The translations under genes and the position numbers were made by a program. A stretch of DNA of 32,525 bases from Patescibacteria group bacterium (GTDB lineage Bacteria > Patescibacteriota > Microgenomatia > UBA1400 > PJMF01). Shown in pieces: positions 6,804-15,711 of the stretch (positions are counted from its first letter, which is position 1; each line of letters starts with the position of its first letter). The stretch spans positions 1 through 32,525 of the forward strand of contig JAHIVL010000049.1 in NCBI GenBank assembly GCA_018816485.1. Reading direction: 5' to 3'. Below the pieces are notes generated by a model. That model did not search any database, was not told where the DNA came from, and was given only the letters and a program-made list of their open reading frames with translations.

Positions 6804-8363
6804 TTATTCAAACATCCCCTTAAGTCTTCTTCTTTTGTGTTGATGTTGGGCAAACCGATGCGATTCATCTCTAATTTGTTGAATTAGTTTCAGGGATGGG
6901 TGGTTGGGGTCAAGTTTTACTATGTGATATTCGAGGTTTTTTGTAGAATGCTCATTGTTGTTACTGGCGCAGACGCCGATATCATCTCTATTGTTGCCAC
7001 CATAATAGTCAATCTTATTTTCAGATCTGCCCCACTTCCCCCAATCAATTTTTGGCAAAATTAATCTATCTGGATTTTTAGCAATTCCAATTACGGGATT
7101 ATTCCAATTCCAAGCCTGCAATGTTGATCTAACTTGTCCTTTTCCACCATCGACAACAACTAAGTTTGGTATATTCCACTCCCGGTGGTTTTGCCTGCGT
7201 GCTATGGCCTCTTTCATCATTTGGTAGTCATTCGGCGTATTCAAACCTCTAATATTAAATAACCGATATTGAGATTTATCTGGTTCGCCATTTATAAAAA
7301 CGACCATCGAAACTGCTGGGTTTGTGCCTTGAGTATTACTAACGTCATATCCTTCAATACGAGCGAGCGGAAATTGTTTCGGTAATCCAAGAAATTCAGA
7401 AAGTATTTTTTGCAAATAAATAACTCCGTCTTCGCTAACTTTATTTTTCAAAGCATGAGAAGTTAACTCTGGCTTCAACCGGTGAGTTCTTCTTGTTACA
7501 AAATCAATCATTTCTAACTGATCTCGAATTATTGTTGCTTCCTCAAATTTCTCTTGTTTAGCTTTTTCAGCCATTTTAAGTTTCAAGTTTTTTGAGACAG
7601 TTTGTTTTTGTCCTTTCAAAAATAAAATTAGTTGCCTAATGTTGTCACCATATTTTTTTTCAGAAATTTTTCCTATACATGCACCAGGACACAAATCTAT
7701 ATGGTAGTAAAAACAGGGTTTGTTTTCATTGCTGTCGATGTGATTAACTTTGGTAGCACCGCTGGCATGGTTGCCACCGCTGGCATGGTTGCCACCGCTG
7801 GCATGGTTGCCACCGCTTTTATTACACCATGGAAAAATTTTTCTGGCGATTTTCAATACTTCTTGAGTTTTGTATGCGCTAGAAAAAGGTCCTAAAATTG
7901 TTCCTTTTGAATCAATGCTTTTTGAGTCAAAAATAAATTGTTTTTTTCTTAGTCTGATAACTCTTGGAAATTTATCGTTGGTAATATTTATATATAAAGG
8001 ACTTTTATCATCTTTGAGTAAAATATTGAATTGAGGTTGATAAGTTCTAATTAATTCTGCTTCCACCAGTAAGGCTTCAAGTTCGCTTTCCAAACTCACG
8101 AATTTTACTTTAACAGCAGTTGAAACCATTAATTTGATTCTGCTCGATAGTTGAGTGAAGTTAGTGTAAGATCTGAGTCTGTTTTTGAGCTTCTTGGCTT
8201 TGCCTACGTAAAGCACTTTCTCGTCTTTGTCTAAGAACCAGTACACTCCCGGTAACAAGGGCGATGACAACAATACCGATTCCCAAATAAATAATTGTTT
8301 GAGTGTTTTGGATTTGCTTGATGATTTTTGGTCCGGCTTTAATGGTTTGAGTGCTTGATTCAT
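6804..8363 (-). CDS. uvrC: Excinuclease ABC subunit C, lacking the C-terminal HhH domain and with a GGNHAS repeat insertion
   Basis: UvrC makes both incisions in nucleotide excision repair. Visible in order: GIY-YIG nuclease (LPGVYWFLDKDEKVLYVGKAKKLKNRL), the four-Cys region (PWC ... PCFYYHIDLCPGAC), the UVR motif (KQEKFEEATIIRDQLEMI) that binds UvrB, and the RNase H-like nuclease (IEGYDVSN, LVVVDGGKGQ). It ends at RDESHRFAQHQHKRRRLKGMFE, where the usual tandem helix-hairpin-helix domain should begin, so that DNA-binding tail is absent and there is no room for it before the next gene. Between the first and second cysteines lies a repeat of GGNHAS. The first ~67 codons overlap the transglutaminase-like gene in another frame. 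The ATG at 8363 adds ~30 non-conserved residues; TTG 8273 (GGGA 7 nt upstream) is a possible alternative. Confidence 0.9.
   Translation of the reverse strand: MNQALKPLKPDQKSSSKSKTLKQLFIWESVLLSSPLLPGVYWFLDKDEKVLYVGKAKKLKNRLRSYTNFTQLSSRIKLMVSTAVKVKFVSLESELEALLVEAELIRTYQPQFNILLKDDKSPLYINITNDKFPRVIRLRKKQFIFDSKSIDSKGTILGPFSSAYKTQEVLKIARKIFPWCNKSGGNHASGGNHASGGNHASGATKVNHIDSNENKPCFYYHIDLCPGACIGKISEKKYGDNIRQLILFLKGQKQTVSKNLKLKMAEKAKQEKFEEATIIRDQLEMIDFVTRRTHRLKPELTSHALKNKVSEDGVIYLQKILSEFLGLPKQFPLARIEGYDVSNTQGTNPAVSMVVFINGEPDKSQYRLFNIRGLNTPNDYQMMKEAIARRQNHREWNIPNLVVVDGGKGQVRSTLQAWNWNNPVIGIAKNPDRLILPKIDWGKWGRSENKIDYYGGNNRDDIGVCASNNNEHSTKNLEYHIVKLDPNHPSLKLIQQIRDESHRFAQHQHKRRRLKGMFE
7757..7817 (-). repeat. 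18-bp tandem repeat inside uvrC
   Basis: Three perfect 18-bp copies and a partial fourth occur with no mismatch. Each codes for Gly-Gly-Asn-His-Ala-Ser on the uvrC strand. The unit is a multiple of three, so copy-number change keeps the frame. It sits in the loop between the first and second cysteines of the putative metal or Fe-S site. Confidence 0.95.
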
Positions 8364-10107
8364 ACAATAAAGTATTTGTTTTCAAATCTAAATAATTGAT
8401 ATTTATAGATTCATCTTTTGGTATAGAGATGTTTTCTGTGAAAAAAGTTACATCAAAATTTAATGTTTGAAATGGCAACAGTGTTTCTATTCTAGGTTTT
8501 TTGTTAAACACAACACCTACCTCACTGTTTACAGATGTTACATTTGTTTCTATATCATACCATGCTTGACCAGTGTCATTTATAATTTGCATTTCATACA
8601 TACCTGGAATTGGAATAAAGAAAAACTTTTTTTGTACCATTCTTGTTGAAATTTGAGGACTAATATTTGGAAATTTTTCTCCAATGCTAACTTCTACGTC
8701 TTTTGTATCCTCACTTTTAATTTTATATGCACCAGCTGGATATGGAAGCGAACTAGATATGCCGTTAATCGAAAAAACAATATGATTGAGATCAAATTGT
8801 TTAAAATAATCTATGCCACCAGTTGTGTCTCCCCAGGTTGGATCAATTTGAATCCACAAATTTTTCTCGAATGAGTAATATTCAGGCCAAGAATGAAGAA
8901 TATCACCTTCAAAACTCAGAGGACGTAATACCGAGTTTTCTGTGTAAGCATATCCAATTAATCTCCTTGCAGGAATTTTATTAGCACGAGCTATAGTTAT
9001 AAATGCGTCTGTAAATTCTTGACAAACAGCAGAATATGGATGATTAAATGCCTCGATGGCTCCAAGCCTTGAAATATTTTTAAGAGTAAGTTCTTCTCTT
9101 GAGTATTCAAGTGATTGAACTACAAAATCATATATTTCTCTTGGAGTCGTATAGGCTTGAGTTTTGTCAATAATAAAAGGATCATCACTTTCCCAATACT
9201 TCAAATTTTTTATATGACCTTTTGTAGGGTTTGAAAATGGAATATTTAAGTTAGGATCCAAGGTTACTTTTGCTTCGGCGGTAAGATGAATGACTATTGC
9301 TGTGTTTGCAGGGATTCTATAGGTTGCAATCCAGTTACCATCTAGATCTTTTTTCATTTCATTTGGAAGCGGATCAAGCGCGTGATAATGCATTTTTTGA
9401 AAAGGGGTATCGGGTGGTAAGGAAATTTGGGTTAGGGCTGGAGAGTTAGTGGGATTTTCTAAACTGTATCTTAGTGTCATTTTATAGACTTGCTCTTGGC
9501 CATAAATTGCAGAAATTGATTCGCCACTTGGTCTATCAAAAGTTGAGATAACATTAGTTTGTTTAAAATCTGTAGTTTTTGGTTCGGGTGTAATCCTAAC
9601 AGGAAGCGAAAAATATGCAGGAGTAATGAGAGTAGTTTTATTGGTGTAGAAACTGTTTGAATCTCCAAGTTTTGGAATGTGAACTTCTAGTACTCTGCCA
9701 GCAATAGTTGCTAGATCATGATTCTGATATTCGATATAAAAATCTCTTGATTTTCCTTGACCAACTGCTTGATCCTCGAAGGTAATGCCAATGCTAGTGC
9801 CAAGACCATCATTGGTTTGATTCGATGGTATTTTATTCCCATTTCGATCTTTGACAGCGATATTGCTAAGACCAGAATAGCTAGTTTTTAGAGCATATTG
9901 CTTGAGGTAGACTGTCGGAGTGTTGTTGATAATTTTTATGTGATGAGAAACTTGAGTTACTCCGTCGGAACCAACGGTGTAGACGGATTCGATGGTGTTG
10001 TTGAAGTCTTGGGTAGTATCTTGAGCAATAACCGTGGCAATTGATTGAGTTGACGCAAAAAAAGCTAGGCAGTAGATTGTGAAGACTAGCAATTTTAGTT
10101 TTTGCAT
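8161..10107 (-). CDS. Secreted, membrane-anchored transglutaminase-like cysteine protein
   Basis: The 648-residue protein has an N-terminal signal peptide (hydrophobic LLVFTIYCLAFFA, possible cleavage after a small residue near 28), a long extracellular beta-rich region, and a transglutaminase-core domain with the full Cys-His-Asp triad: AVCQEFTDAF (C362), DILHSWPEYY (H405), IDPTWGDT (D422). After about 150 more beta-rich residues there is a single transmembrane helix (IIYLGIGIVVIALVTGSVLVL) and a basic tail beginning RQRRES, so it is anchored with the enzyme domain outside. Bacterial members may act as proteases or cross-linkers of surface proteins; the substrate is unknown. The last ~200 nt also encode the start of UvrC in a different frame. 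A TAATAAT box 9 nt before the ATG may serve as promoter. Confidence 0.85.
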   Translation of the reverse strand: MQKLKLLVFTIYCLAFFASTQSIATVIAQDTTQDFNNTIESVYTVGSDGVTQVSHHIKIINNTPTVYLKQYALKTSYSGLSNIAVKDRNGNKIPSNQTNDGLGTSIGITFEDQAVGQGKSRDFYIEYQNHDLATIAGRVLEVHIPKLGDSNSFYTNKTTLITPAYFSLPVRITPEPKTTDFKQTNVISTFDRPSGESISAIYGQEQVYKMTLRYSLENPTNSPALTQISLPPDTPFQKMHYHALDPLPNEMKKDLDGNWIATYRIPANTAIVIHLTAEAKVTLDPNLNIPFSNPTKGHIKNLKYWESDDPFIIDKTQAYTTPREIYDFVVQSLEYSREELTLKNISRLGAIEAFNHPYSAVCQEFTDAFITIARANKIPARRLIGYAYTENSVLRPLSFEGDILHSWPEYYSFEKNLWIQIDPTWGDTTGGIDYFKQFDLNHIVFSINGISSSLPYPAGAYKIKSEDTKDVEVSIGEKFPNISPQISTRMVQKKFFFIPIPGMYEMQIINDTGQAWYDIETNVTSVNSEVGVVFNKKPRIETLLPFQTLNFDVTFFTENISIPKDESININYLDLKTNTLLYESSTQTIKAGPKIIKQIQNTQTIIYLGIGIVVIALVTGSVLVLRQRRESALRRQSQEAQKQTQILH

Positions 10108-10159
10108 ATCTTTTCTATTATTAAGGATGCGGGCTTACTATTCTAGTGTTGAATGTGGG

Positions 10160-13100
10160 TTAGTTTAATCCACTCAGCTCAAGCTCTTTTTTTAAATATT
10201 CACCAGTAATAGAATTCTTATTATTAGCAATATTATGAGGAGTTCCAACAGCAATTATTTCGCCTCCTCCTTCTCCACCTTCAGGGCCCAAATCAATGAT
10301 CCAATCAGAGTTTTTAATCACATCTAAATTGTGTTCAATCAAAATCACTGTATTATTTTGTTCAACCAACTGGCTCAAAACTTCCAGTAATTTTTTAACA
10401 TCTTCAAAATGAAGCCCGGTGGTAGGTTCATCCAGCAAGTAAACAACATGATCTAGAGTTTTACTAGAAAGTTCTTTTGCCAACTTGACTCTTTGTGCTT
10501 CTCCTCCACTGAGGGTTGGAGCAGGTTGGCCTAGTTTAATATATCCAAGCCCGACATCCTGCAAAGTTTGTATTTTTTTAGTAATAGTGCCCTGAGTTTT
10601 AAAGAAATCAGCGGCTTCATCTATTGTCATATCTAGCACTTCAGAAATATTTTTATGTTTGTAGGTAACTTCCAACGTTTCCTCGCTGTAGCGTTTACCA
10701 TTGCAGACATCACAAGTTACGTAAACATCTGGCAAAAACTGCATCTCAATTTTTATTTGTCCGTCACCTCGGCAGGTTTCGCAACGACCGCTTTTGACAT
10801 TAAAGCTAAATCTGCCAGCCGTAAAACCACGAACTTGGGCGTCACGAGTGTTGGCAAAAATTTTTCTAATGTAGTCAAATATTTTGGTGTAAGTTGCTGG
10901 ATTTGATCTAGGAGTTTTTCCAATAGGACTTTGATCAATCAAGCTAACTCTCTTAATTTCATTTGGTACAGTAATAGTATCTATATGCCCTGTAATTGTT
11001 TTTATGGATTTTTCCAAGTGTGTTGCTAAGTGAGTGTAAAGGGTGTCGTGGAGCAGAGTTGACTTTCCACTTCCAGAGATTCCAGTAATACAAGTGAGTT
11101 TTCCAAGTGGGAAATCTACATCCAGTTGTTTCAAGTTGTTGTGGCTCGCGCCAGTGATTTTTATAGAAGATTTTCCGATCGGAGAATCAAGGCTTACAAT
11201 TTTTCGTTCTGTGTAGACGCCACTTTCACCGTGCTTGATTCTTCTGCCTTTGCCGGCGCCCATCTTTCTAATAACATCCTTTTTTCTACTCAAATATTTT
11301 CCCGTTAGTGATTTTTTATTTTTCATAATTTCTACAGGAGTTCCTTGAGCAACAACTTCTCCGCCCAAAACACCAGCTTTTGGTCCAATATCTAAAATGT
11401 GATCTGCGGATAGCATTACGTCTCTATCGTGCTCAACAACAATGATAGTGTTTCCTTTTTGCTGTAGTTCTTTGAGAGTTTCGATTAGTTGGTGATTGTC
11501 TCTTTGATGTAGGCCAATTGTTGGCTCGTCTAAAATATACAAAACACCTGTAAGGCCAGTTCCAATTTGGGAAGCGAGTCTAATTCTTTGGGTTTCACCA
11601 CCGGCCAAGGTTGAGGCTTCACGACTGAGATTCAGGTAATTTAATCCTACAGAACATAAGAAGCTTAATCTGGTGACAACTTCTTTTAAGATTGATTCTC
11701 CAATTAACTTTTCTTTTTTGCTTAGTTCGCCATTTTCGGAAAGTAATTTACTCCACCGTAAAGTTTTTTTTATTGGAAGCTTGGTGATTTCTGCAATATT
11801 TTTATTATCGATAAAAACACTAAGAGCCTCAGGTTTTAGTCTGTCACCGTTGCAATCAGGACAAATCTGTTTATGCATATATTGTCCAATTTCTTTTCTA
11901 ATAAAATCGGAGTCAGTTTCGTTGTACCTTCTTTCTAAATTTTTTACAAAACCTTCGAACTGCTCATGAATCACAGTTTGTCTGCCAAATCGATTCTCTC
12001 CTTCAACTCTATAAACTTTATCACTACCAAAAAGCAAAAGATTTTGAGTTTCTTCACTCATTTCTTCAAATGGAGTTTTTCTAAAATCGTACTCAGTTTT
12101 ATCTACAGCTGTACGAACTAGTCTCGACCACCAGGTATCATTGCTCATCATGCGCGAAAAAGGAATAATAGCACCTTCGCTTAGGGTTAGTGATGGAGCA
12201 ATTATTTTTTTTATGTCAATTTTTTGGAGTGCTCCTAGGCCATTGCAAGCTTCGCAAGCTCCTTGTGGTGAGTTAAAAGAAAATAGGCGTGGTTCAATCT
12301 CGGAAATTGAGATGCCGCAATCATTACAAGCTCTTTTTTCACTGAATAATTTGTCGGTAAACTCTTTTGGATTTTCAGGAAAGTTTAATGAATCATCTTC
12401 AATAAATGAAGCAATTACTAATCCGTCGGCTAGTTTTAGTGATTCTTCTATAGATTGAGAAATTCTGCTTTTTAAAATCTTTCTTTCTTTTTCATTCCTG
12501 ATTTGTTTCTTTGAAATAACTAATCGATCAATTAATGCGCTGATATCATGTTTATTGGTTTTGATTAAAGTTAAATCTTCATCTAGCGAGTATAAATGAT
12601 TGTCAATTCTAGCTCTTAGATAACCTTTTTTTTGCAAAGTTTCAAAAAGACCACTAAACTCTCCTTTTTTTTGTCTGACAATTGGTGAGAGAATCATTAA
12701 ACGTACTGAAGATCCATTAACTCTATCTTCAATCTCATTTAAAATATGGCCAACAATTTGGTCGATTGATTGCGTAGCAACTTCCTTGCCACAATTTTTG
12801 CAGTGAGGTCTGCCTATTTTCGCAAATAGAAGCCTTAAGTAATCATAAATTTCGGTAATTGTTCCAACCGTAGATCTTGGATTGTGAGAAGTTGTTTTTT
12901 GATCTATCGAAATTGCTGGTGATAAACCATCGATTTGATCGACATCTGGTTTGTGCATGACACCTAAAAACTGTCTGGCGTATGAGCTGAGAGACTCAAC
13001 GTAACGTCTCTGCCCTTCTGCATATAATGTGTCGAATGCGAGAGAGCTTTTTCCACTTCCAGAAATTCCAGTAAAAACAATTAGTTTGTTTTTTGGTATC

Positions 13101-13168
13101 TCAACAGAAATATTCTTGAGGTTGTGTTCTTTGGCACCCGTGATAGTAATTGTGTCTTTTGCACTCAT
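10160..13168 (-). CDS. uvrA: Excinuclease ABC subunit A
   Basis: UvrA is the ATP-dependent damage sensor that loads UvrB. Two ABC modules are complete: Walker A GISGSGKSSLAF and GISGSGKSTLLHD, signatures LAGGETQRIRLASQ and LSGGEAQRVKLAKE, and Walker B segments LYILDEPTIGLH and VYLLDEPTTGLH. Zinc modules show as CKNC with CNDC...CEAC, CPDC, and the C-terminal CETCRGDGQ...CDVC finger. The length of 1002 residues is slightly above usual. An in-frame TTG lies at 13198, but the -10 box at 13201-13206 would place transcription start near 13194, downstream of it, so ATG 13168 is chosen. No Shine-Dalgarno sequence is visible. It has its own promoter and follows uvrB after 92 nt. Confidence 0.96.
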   Translation of the reverse strand: MSAKDTITITGAKEHNLKNISVEIPKNKLIVFTGISGSGKSSLAFDTLYAEGQRRYVESLSSYARQFLGVMHKPDVDQIDGLSPAISIDQKTTSHNPRSTVGTITEIYDYLRLLFAKIGRPHCKNCGKEVATQSIDQIVGHILNEIEDRVNGSSVRLMILSPIVRQKKGEFSGLFETLQKKGYLRARIDNHLYSLDEDLTLIKTNKHDISALIDRLVISKKQIRNEKERKILKSRISQSIEESLKLADGLVIASFIEDDSLNFPENPKEFTDKLFSEKRACNDCGISISEIEPRLFSFNSPQGACEACNGLGALQKIDIKKIIAPSLTLSEGAIIPFSRMMSNDTWWSRLVRTAVDKTEYDFRKTPFEEMSEETQNLLLFGSDKVYRVEGENRFGRQTVIHEQFEGFVKNLERRYNETDSDFIRKEIGQYMHKQICPDCNGDRLKPEALSVFIDNKNIAEITKLPIKKTLRWSKLLSENGELSKKEKLIGESILKEVVTRLSFLCSVGLNYLNLSREASTLAGGETQRIRLASQIGTGLTGVLYILDEPTIGLHQRDNHQLIETLKELQQKGNTIIVVEHDRDVMLSADHILDIGPKAGVLGGEVVAQGTPVEIMKNKKSLTGKYLSRKKDVIRKMGAGKGRRIKHGESGVYTERKIVSLDSPIGKSSIKITGASHNNLKQLDVDFPLGKLTCITGISGSGKSTLLHDTLYTHLATHLEKSIKTITGHIDTITVPNEIKRVSLIDQSPIGKTPRSNPATYTKIFDYIRKIFANTRDAQVRGFTAGRFSFNVKSGRCETCRGDGQIKIEMQFLPDVYVTCDVCNGKRYSEETLEVTYKHKNISEVLDMTIDEAADFFKTQGTITKKIQTLQDVGLGYIKLGQPAPTLSGGEAQRVKLAKELSSKTLDHVVYLLDEPTTGLHFEDVKKLLEVLSQLVEQNNTVILIEHNLDVIKNSDWIIDLGPEGGEGGGEIIAVGTPHNIANNKNSITGEYLKKELELSGLN

Positions 13169-13200
13169 TTGGATTTTTGTGTTTGTTAAAACGAACAATC

Positions 13201-13206
13201 ATTATA
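13201..13206 (-). promoter_or_regulatory. -10 box of uvrA
   Basis: TATAAT on the minus strand lies 32 nt upstream of ATG 13168. The -35 region is weak (CTGCAA at an 18-nt spacing). No palindrome like those in front of lexA is found here. Confidence 0.5.
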
Positions 13207-13260
13207 CCGCAGAATCGGGAAAATTTGCAGGGTTAGATGTATGTTGAAACTATATTCATT

Positions 13261-15669
13261 TTAAGAAAGTTCTTTAATCACATCCCTAATTATCGCCGCT
13301 AACTCAAAATCCATTTCTTTTACTGCGATATTCATTCGGCGTTTAAGTTTAGCGCTTAATTTTAATTTATCATCAGGAGTCATTTCTTCGGGATTAATTA
13401 TATTTAAGTCAATTTGCTCCCCTTTTTTGAGTTGAACCACCACCTTTGGTTTTTCTCCAGGAATATTTTTGTCCGATTCAAAATTTATTCCATTACTTTT
13501 CCTTTTACCATCTTTATTACGATTTTTAATCATTTTTTCTCTAATTGGTTTGATAATTGTTTGAGGATCAATGCCGTTATCTAAGTTGTGTTTAATTTGA
13601 ATATTTCTGCGACGCAAAGTTTCTTCTATTGCTTGTTTCATAGAACCTGTCAATCTATCTGCATACAAAATTGAATGGCCTTCAATATGTCTAGCTCCCC
13701 TGCCCATGGTTTGAATCATCGAAGTTCTTGATCTTAAAAATCCCTCTTTGTCTGCATCCAAAATTGCAACTAAGGAAACTTCTGGAAGATCTAAGCCTTC
13801 TCTAAGTAAATTAATTCCGACTAACACGTCGTACTCACCCCTTCTTAAATCATCTAAAATATCAGAACGATCTAGGGTATCAATGTCAGAGTGTAGATAG
13901 GCAACTTTGGGATAATCAATGTCGGCAGTTTTTATTGTTTTTTTCGCATACCCTCCCGCATTTAAGTGTGAAAAATATTTTTGGTCAATTTTGCCGATCC
14001 CCATTTGATTAATTGGAAGTTCTTCTTGTTGCCAGATTGTAGTTTCTGGGTCAATGCTTTCAGCGCCATCGCCATCGTCATCGCCATCGTCATCGTCATC
14101 GTCATCGCCATCGTCATCGTCATCGCCATCGGTATCATTGTCAGTAATACCAACTGTTTGAATTGCTTTTTTGCCCGTGCTCTTTAGGTTTTTTTTCGCA
14201 AAATAATTTTTTAACAATTCATCAATTTTCTCTTTATCATTAAGATAATCTGTCAAAGCTTCGGACATTTTTTTGGTTAAAGTAGTTATTAGCACTCTTT
14301 GGCCAATTTGTTTTCTTTTAATAACTTCGATAATTAAGTCTTCAATCTGTCCAGCGGTAGGTCTTAGCTCTATATTTGGATCAACCAGCCCGGTGGGTCT
14401 AATTAATTGCTCGACGACCTCATTTCCTGACAATAAAATTTCAGTTTCCCTTGGCGTAGCTGAAGCATAAATTTTTATTTTTGTTTTATCCATAAACTCA
14501 TTAATTTCGAGCGGACGATTATCTAGTGCGCTCGGCAATCTAAATCCATAATCAATTAACGTTTGTTTTCGAGCTTGATCCCCTAAATACATGCCTTTGA
14601 TTTGAGGTAGCGTCATATGACTTTCATCAATAATAGTGAGAAAAGATTTATCACCAAATTTTTTGGCATTTTCCTCAAAATAATCAATTAAAGTAAATGG
14701 AGGATCTCCAGGATTTCTATTATCAAAATATCGCGAGTAGTTTTCAATTCCATTTACAAATCCAAATTCTTGCATTTGCTCTAAGTCGTAATTTACTTTT
14801 TGTTCTAAACGATAGGCTTCGATCATTTTATTTTGTTTTTTTAATTCCTCAACTCTTAATTTAAGATCTTTTTTAATTTCAATAATTCCGTCAACTTGAG
14901 CTTTTGGATTCATCATGTAATGTTTGGCAGGATAGATAACAAAATGTTTTTGAATGCTGGCATTATCAGGAGTTGTTACTGATCCGGAAATTGGGTTAAT
15001 CCAAGTGATGGATTCAATTGTGTTTTCGAGCGTATCAATTCTTAATGCTTTGTCTTCGTAAGCTGGCCAGAGCTGGATGCTATCGCCACGAATTCTATAA
15101 GTACCACGGGTAAACTCGGTTTCAGATCTACTGTATTGGAGATTGCTCAGTTGTAACAAAAGTGTTTCTCTAGAAATCACTTGTCCAATTATTAGTTCAA
15201 GTCTATATTTTCCATATTCAACTGGGCTTCCGAGATTATAAATACATGAGACAGATGCGATGACAATTGAATCAGGTCTTGTAAGTAAATTAGTTGTTGA
15301 GAATAATCTCAATCTATCAATTTCGTCATTAATCGTCGCCTCTTTTTCTATATAGGTATCGGTGGTGGGAATATATGCTTCTGGTTGGTAGTAATCGTAG
15401 TAAGAAACAAAATAGCTGACAGCATTGTCTGGGAAGAAGTCGCGAAATTCTTGATAGAGTTGAGCAGCTAAAGTTTTATTGTGAGCAATTACTAAAGTTG
15501 GTTTCTGAATTTTTTCAATCACGTTAGACATGGTAAATGTCTTTCCCGATCCAGTTGTTCCCAAGAGTGTGAGGTTTTTTTTACCAGAATTAATATCTTT
15601 TACAAGCTTCTGAATTGCTTCAGGCTGATCTCCGGTTGGTTGGAATTTTGATTTTATTTTGAATTTCAT
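13261..15669 (-). CDS. uvrB: Excinuclease ABC subunit B with a ~120-residue acidic insertion
   Basis: UvrB is the helicase-like damage verifier. The motifs are intact: GTTGSGKTFT (Walker A), SYYDYYQPEAYIP beta-hairpin, IDESHMTLPQ, YASATPRE, LHSDIDTLDR, VGINLLREGLDLPEV, QTMGRGARH, and a C-terminal UVR domain (MNIAVKEMDFELAAIIRD) that contacts UvrC. At 802 residues it is more than 100 longer than usual. The extra length lies between ITTLTKKMSEALTDYL and YPKVAYLHSD (about residues 470-590), where normal UvrB has only a few residues. The insert contains an Asp/Gly tract (about 509-535) written in GAT/GAC/GGC codons. A TATAAT box ends 8 nt before the ATG. Confidence 0.95.
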   Translation of the reverse strand: MKFKIKSKFQPTGDQPEAIQKLVKDINSGKKNLTLLGTTGSGKTFTMSNVIEKIQKPTLVIAHNKTLAAQLYQEFRDFFPDNAVSYFVSYYDYYQPEAYIPTTDTYIEKEATINDEIDRLRLFSTTNLLTRPDSIVIASVSCIYNLGSPVEYGKYRLELIIGQVISRETLLLQLSNLQYSRSETEFTRGTYRIRGDSIQLWPAYEDKALRIDTLENTIESITWINPISGSVTTPDNASIQKHFVIYPAKHYMMNPKAQVDGIIEIKKDLKLRVEELKKQNKMIEAYRLEQKVNYDLEQMQEFGFVNGIENYSRYFDNRNPGDPPFTLIDYFEENAKKFGDKSFLTIIDESHMTLPQIKGMYLGDQARKQTLIDYGFRLPSALDNRPLEINEFMDKTKIKIYASATPRETEILLSGNEVVEQLIRPTGLVDPNIELRPTAGQIEDLIIEVIKRKQIGQRVLITTLTKKMSEALTDYLNDKEKIDELLKNYFAKKNLKSTGKKAIQTVGITDNDTDGDDDDDGDDDDDDDGDDDGDGAESIDPETTIWQQEELPINQMGIGKIDQKYFSHLNAGGYAKKTIKTADIDYPKVAYLHSDIDTLDRSDILDDLRRGEYDVLVGINLLREGLDLPEVSLVAILDADKEGFLRSRTSMIQTMGRGARHIEGHSILYADRLTGSMKQAIEETLRRRNIQIKHNLDNGIDPQTIIKPIREKMIKNRNKDGKRKSNGINFESDKNIPGEKPKVVVQLKKGEQIDLNIINPEEMTPDDKLKLSAKLKRRMNIAVKEMDFELAAIIRDVIKELS
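14065..14141 (-). repeat. Asp-codon microsatellite inside uvrB
   Basis: About 75 nt of GAT/GAC/GGC triplets on the coding strand produce a run of mostly Asp with some Gly. Because the unit is three bases, slippage would alter length without breaking the frame. The other frames of this stretch give Met-Thr or Ile-Val repeats that are artefacts. Confidence 0.9.
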
Positions 15670-15677
15670 AACTCTAT

Positions 15678-15704
15678 ATTATAACCTAAATTTATTGATA
15701 TAAT
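15678..15704. promoter_or_regulatory. Divergent -10 boxes for uvrB and the CofE-like gene
   Basis: The 42-nt gap holds TATAAT on the minus strand (15678-15683, ending 8 nt before uvrB ATG) and TATAAT on the plus strand (15699-15704, ending 7 nt before the CofE-like ATG). Both genes should be read as leaderless or nearly leaderless messages. The -35 elements, if used, would overlap the opposing promoter. Confidence 0.6.
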
Positions 15705-15711
15705 CTTAAAT

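Noticed and set aside
13962..14187. Open frames on both strands over the uvrB Asp tract (Met-Thr and Ile-Val repeats)
   Set aside because: They are by-products of the GAT/GAC microsatellite read in other frames; UvrB motifs fix the true frame.
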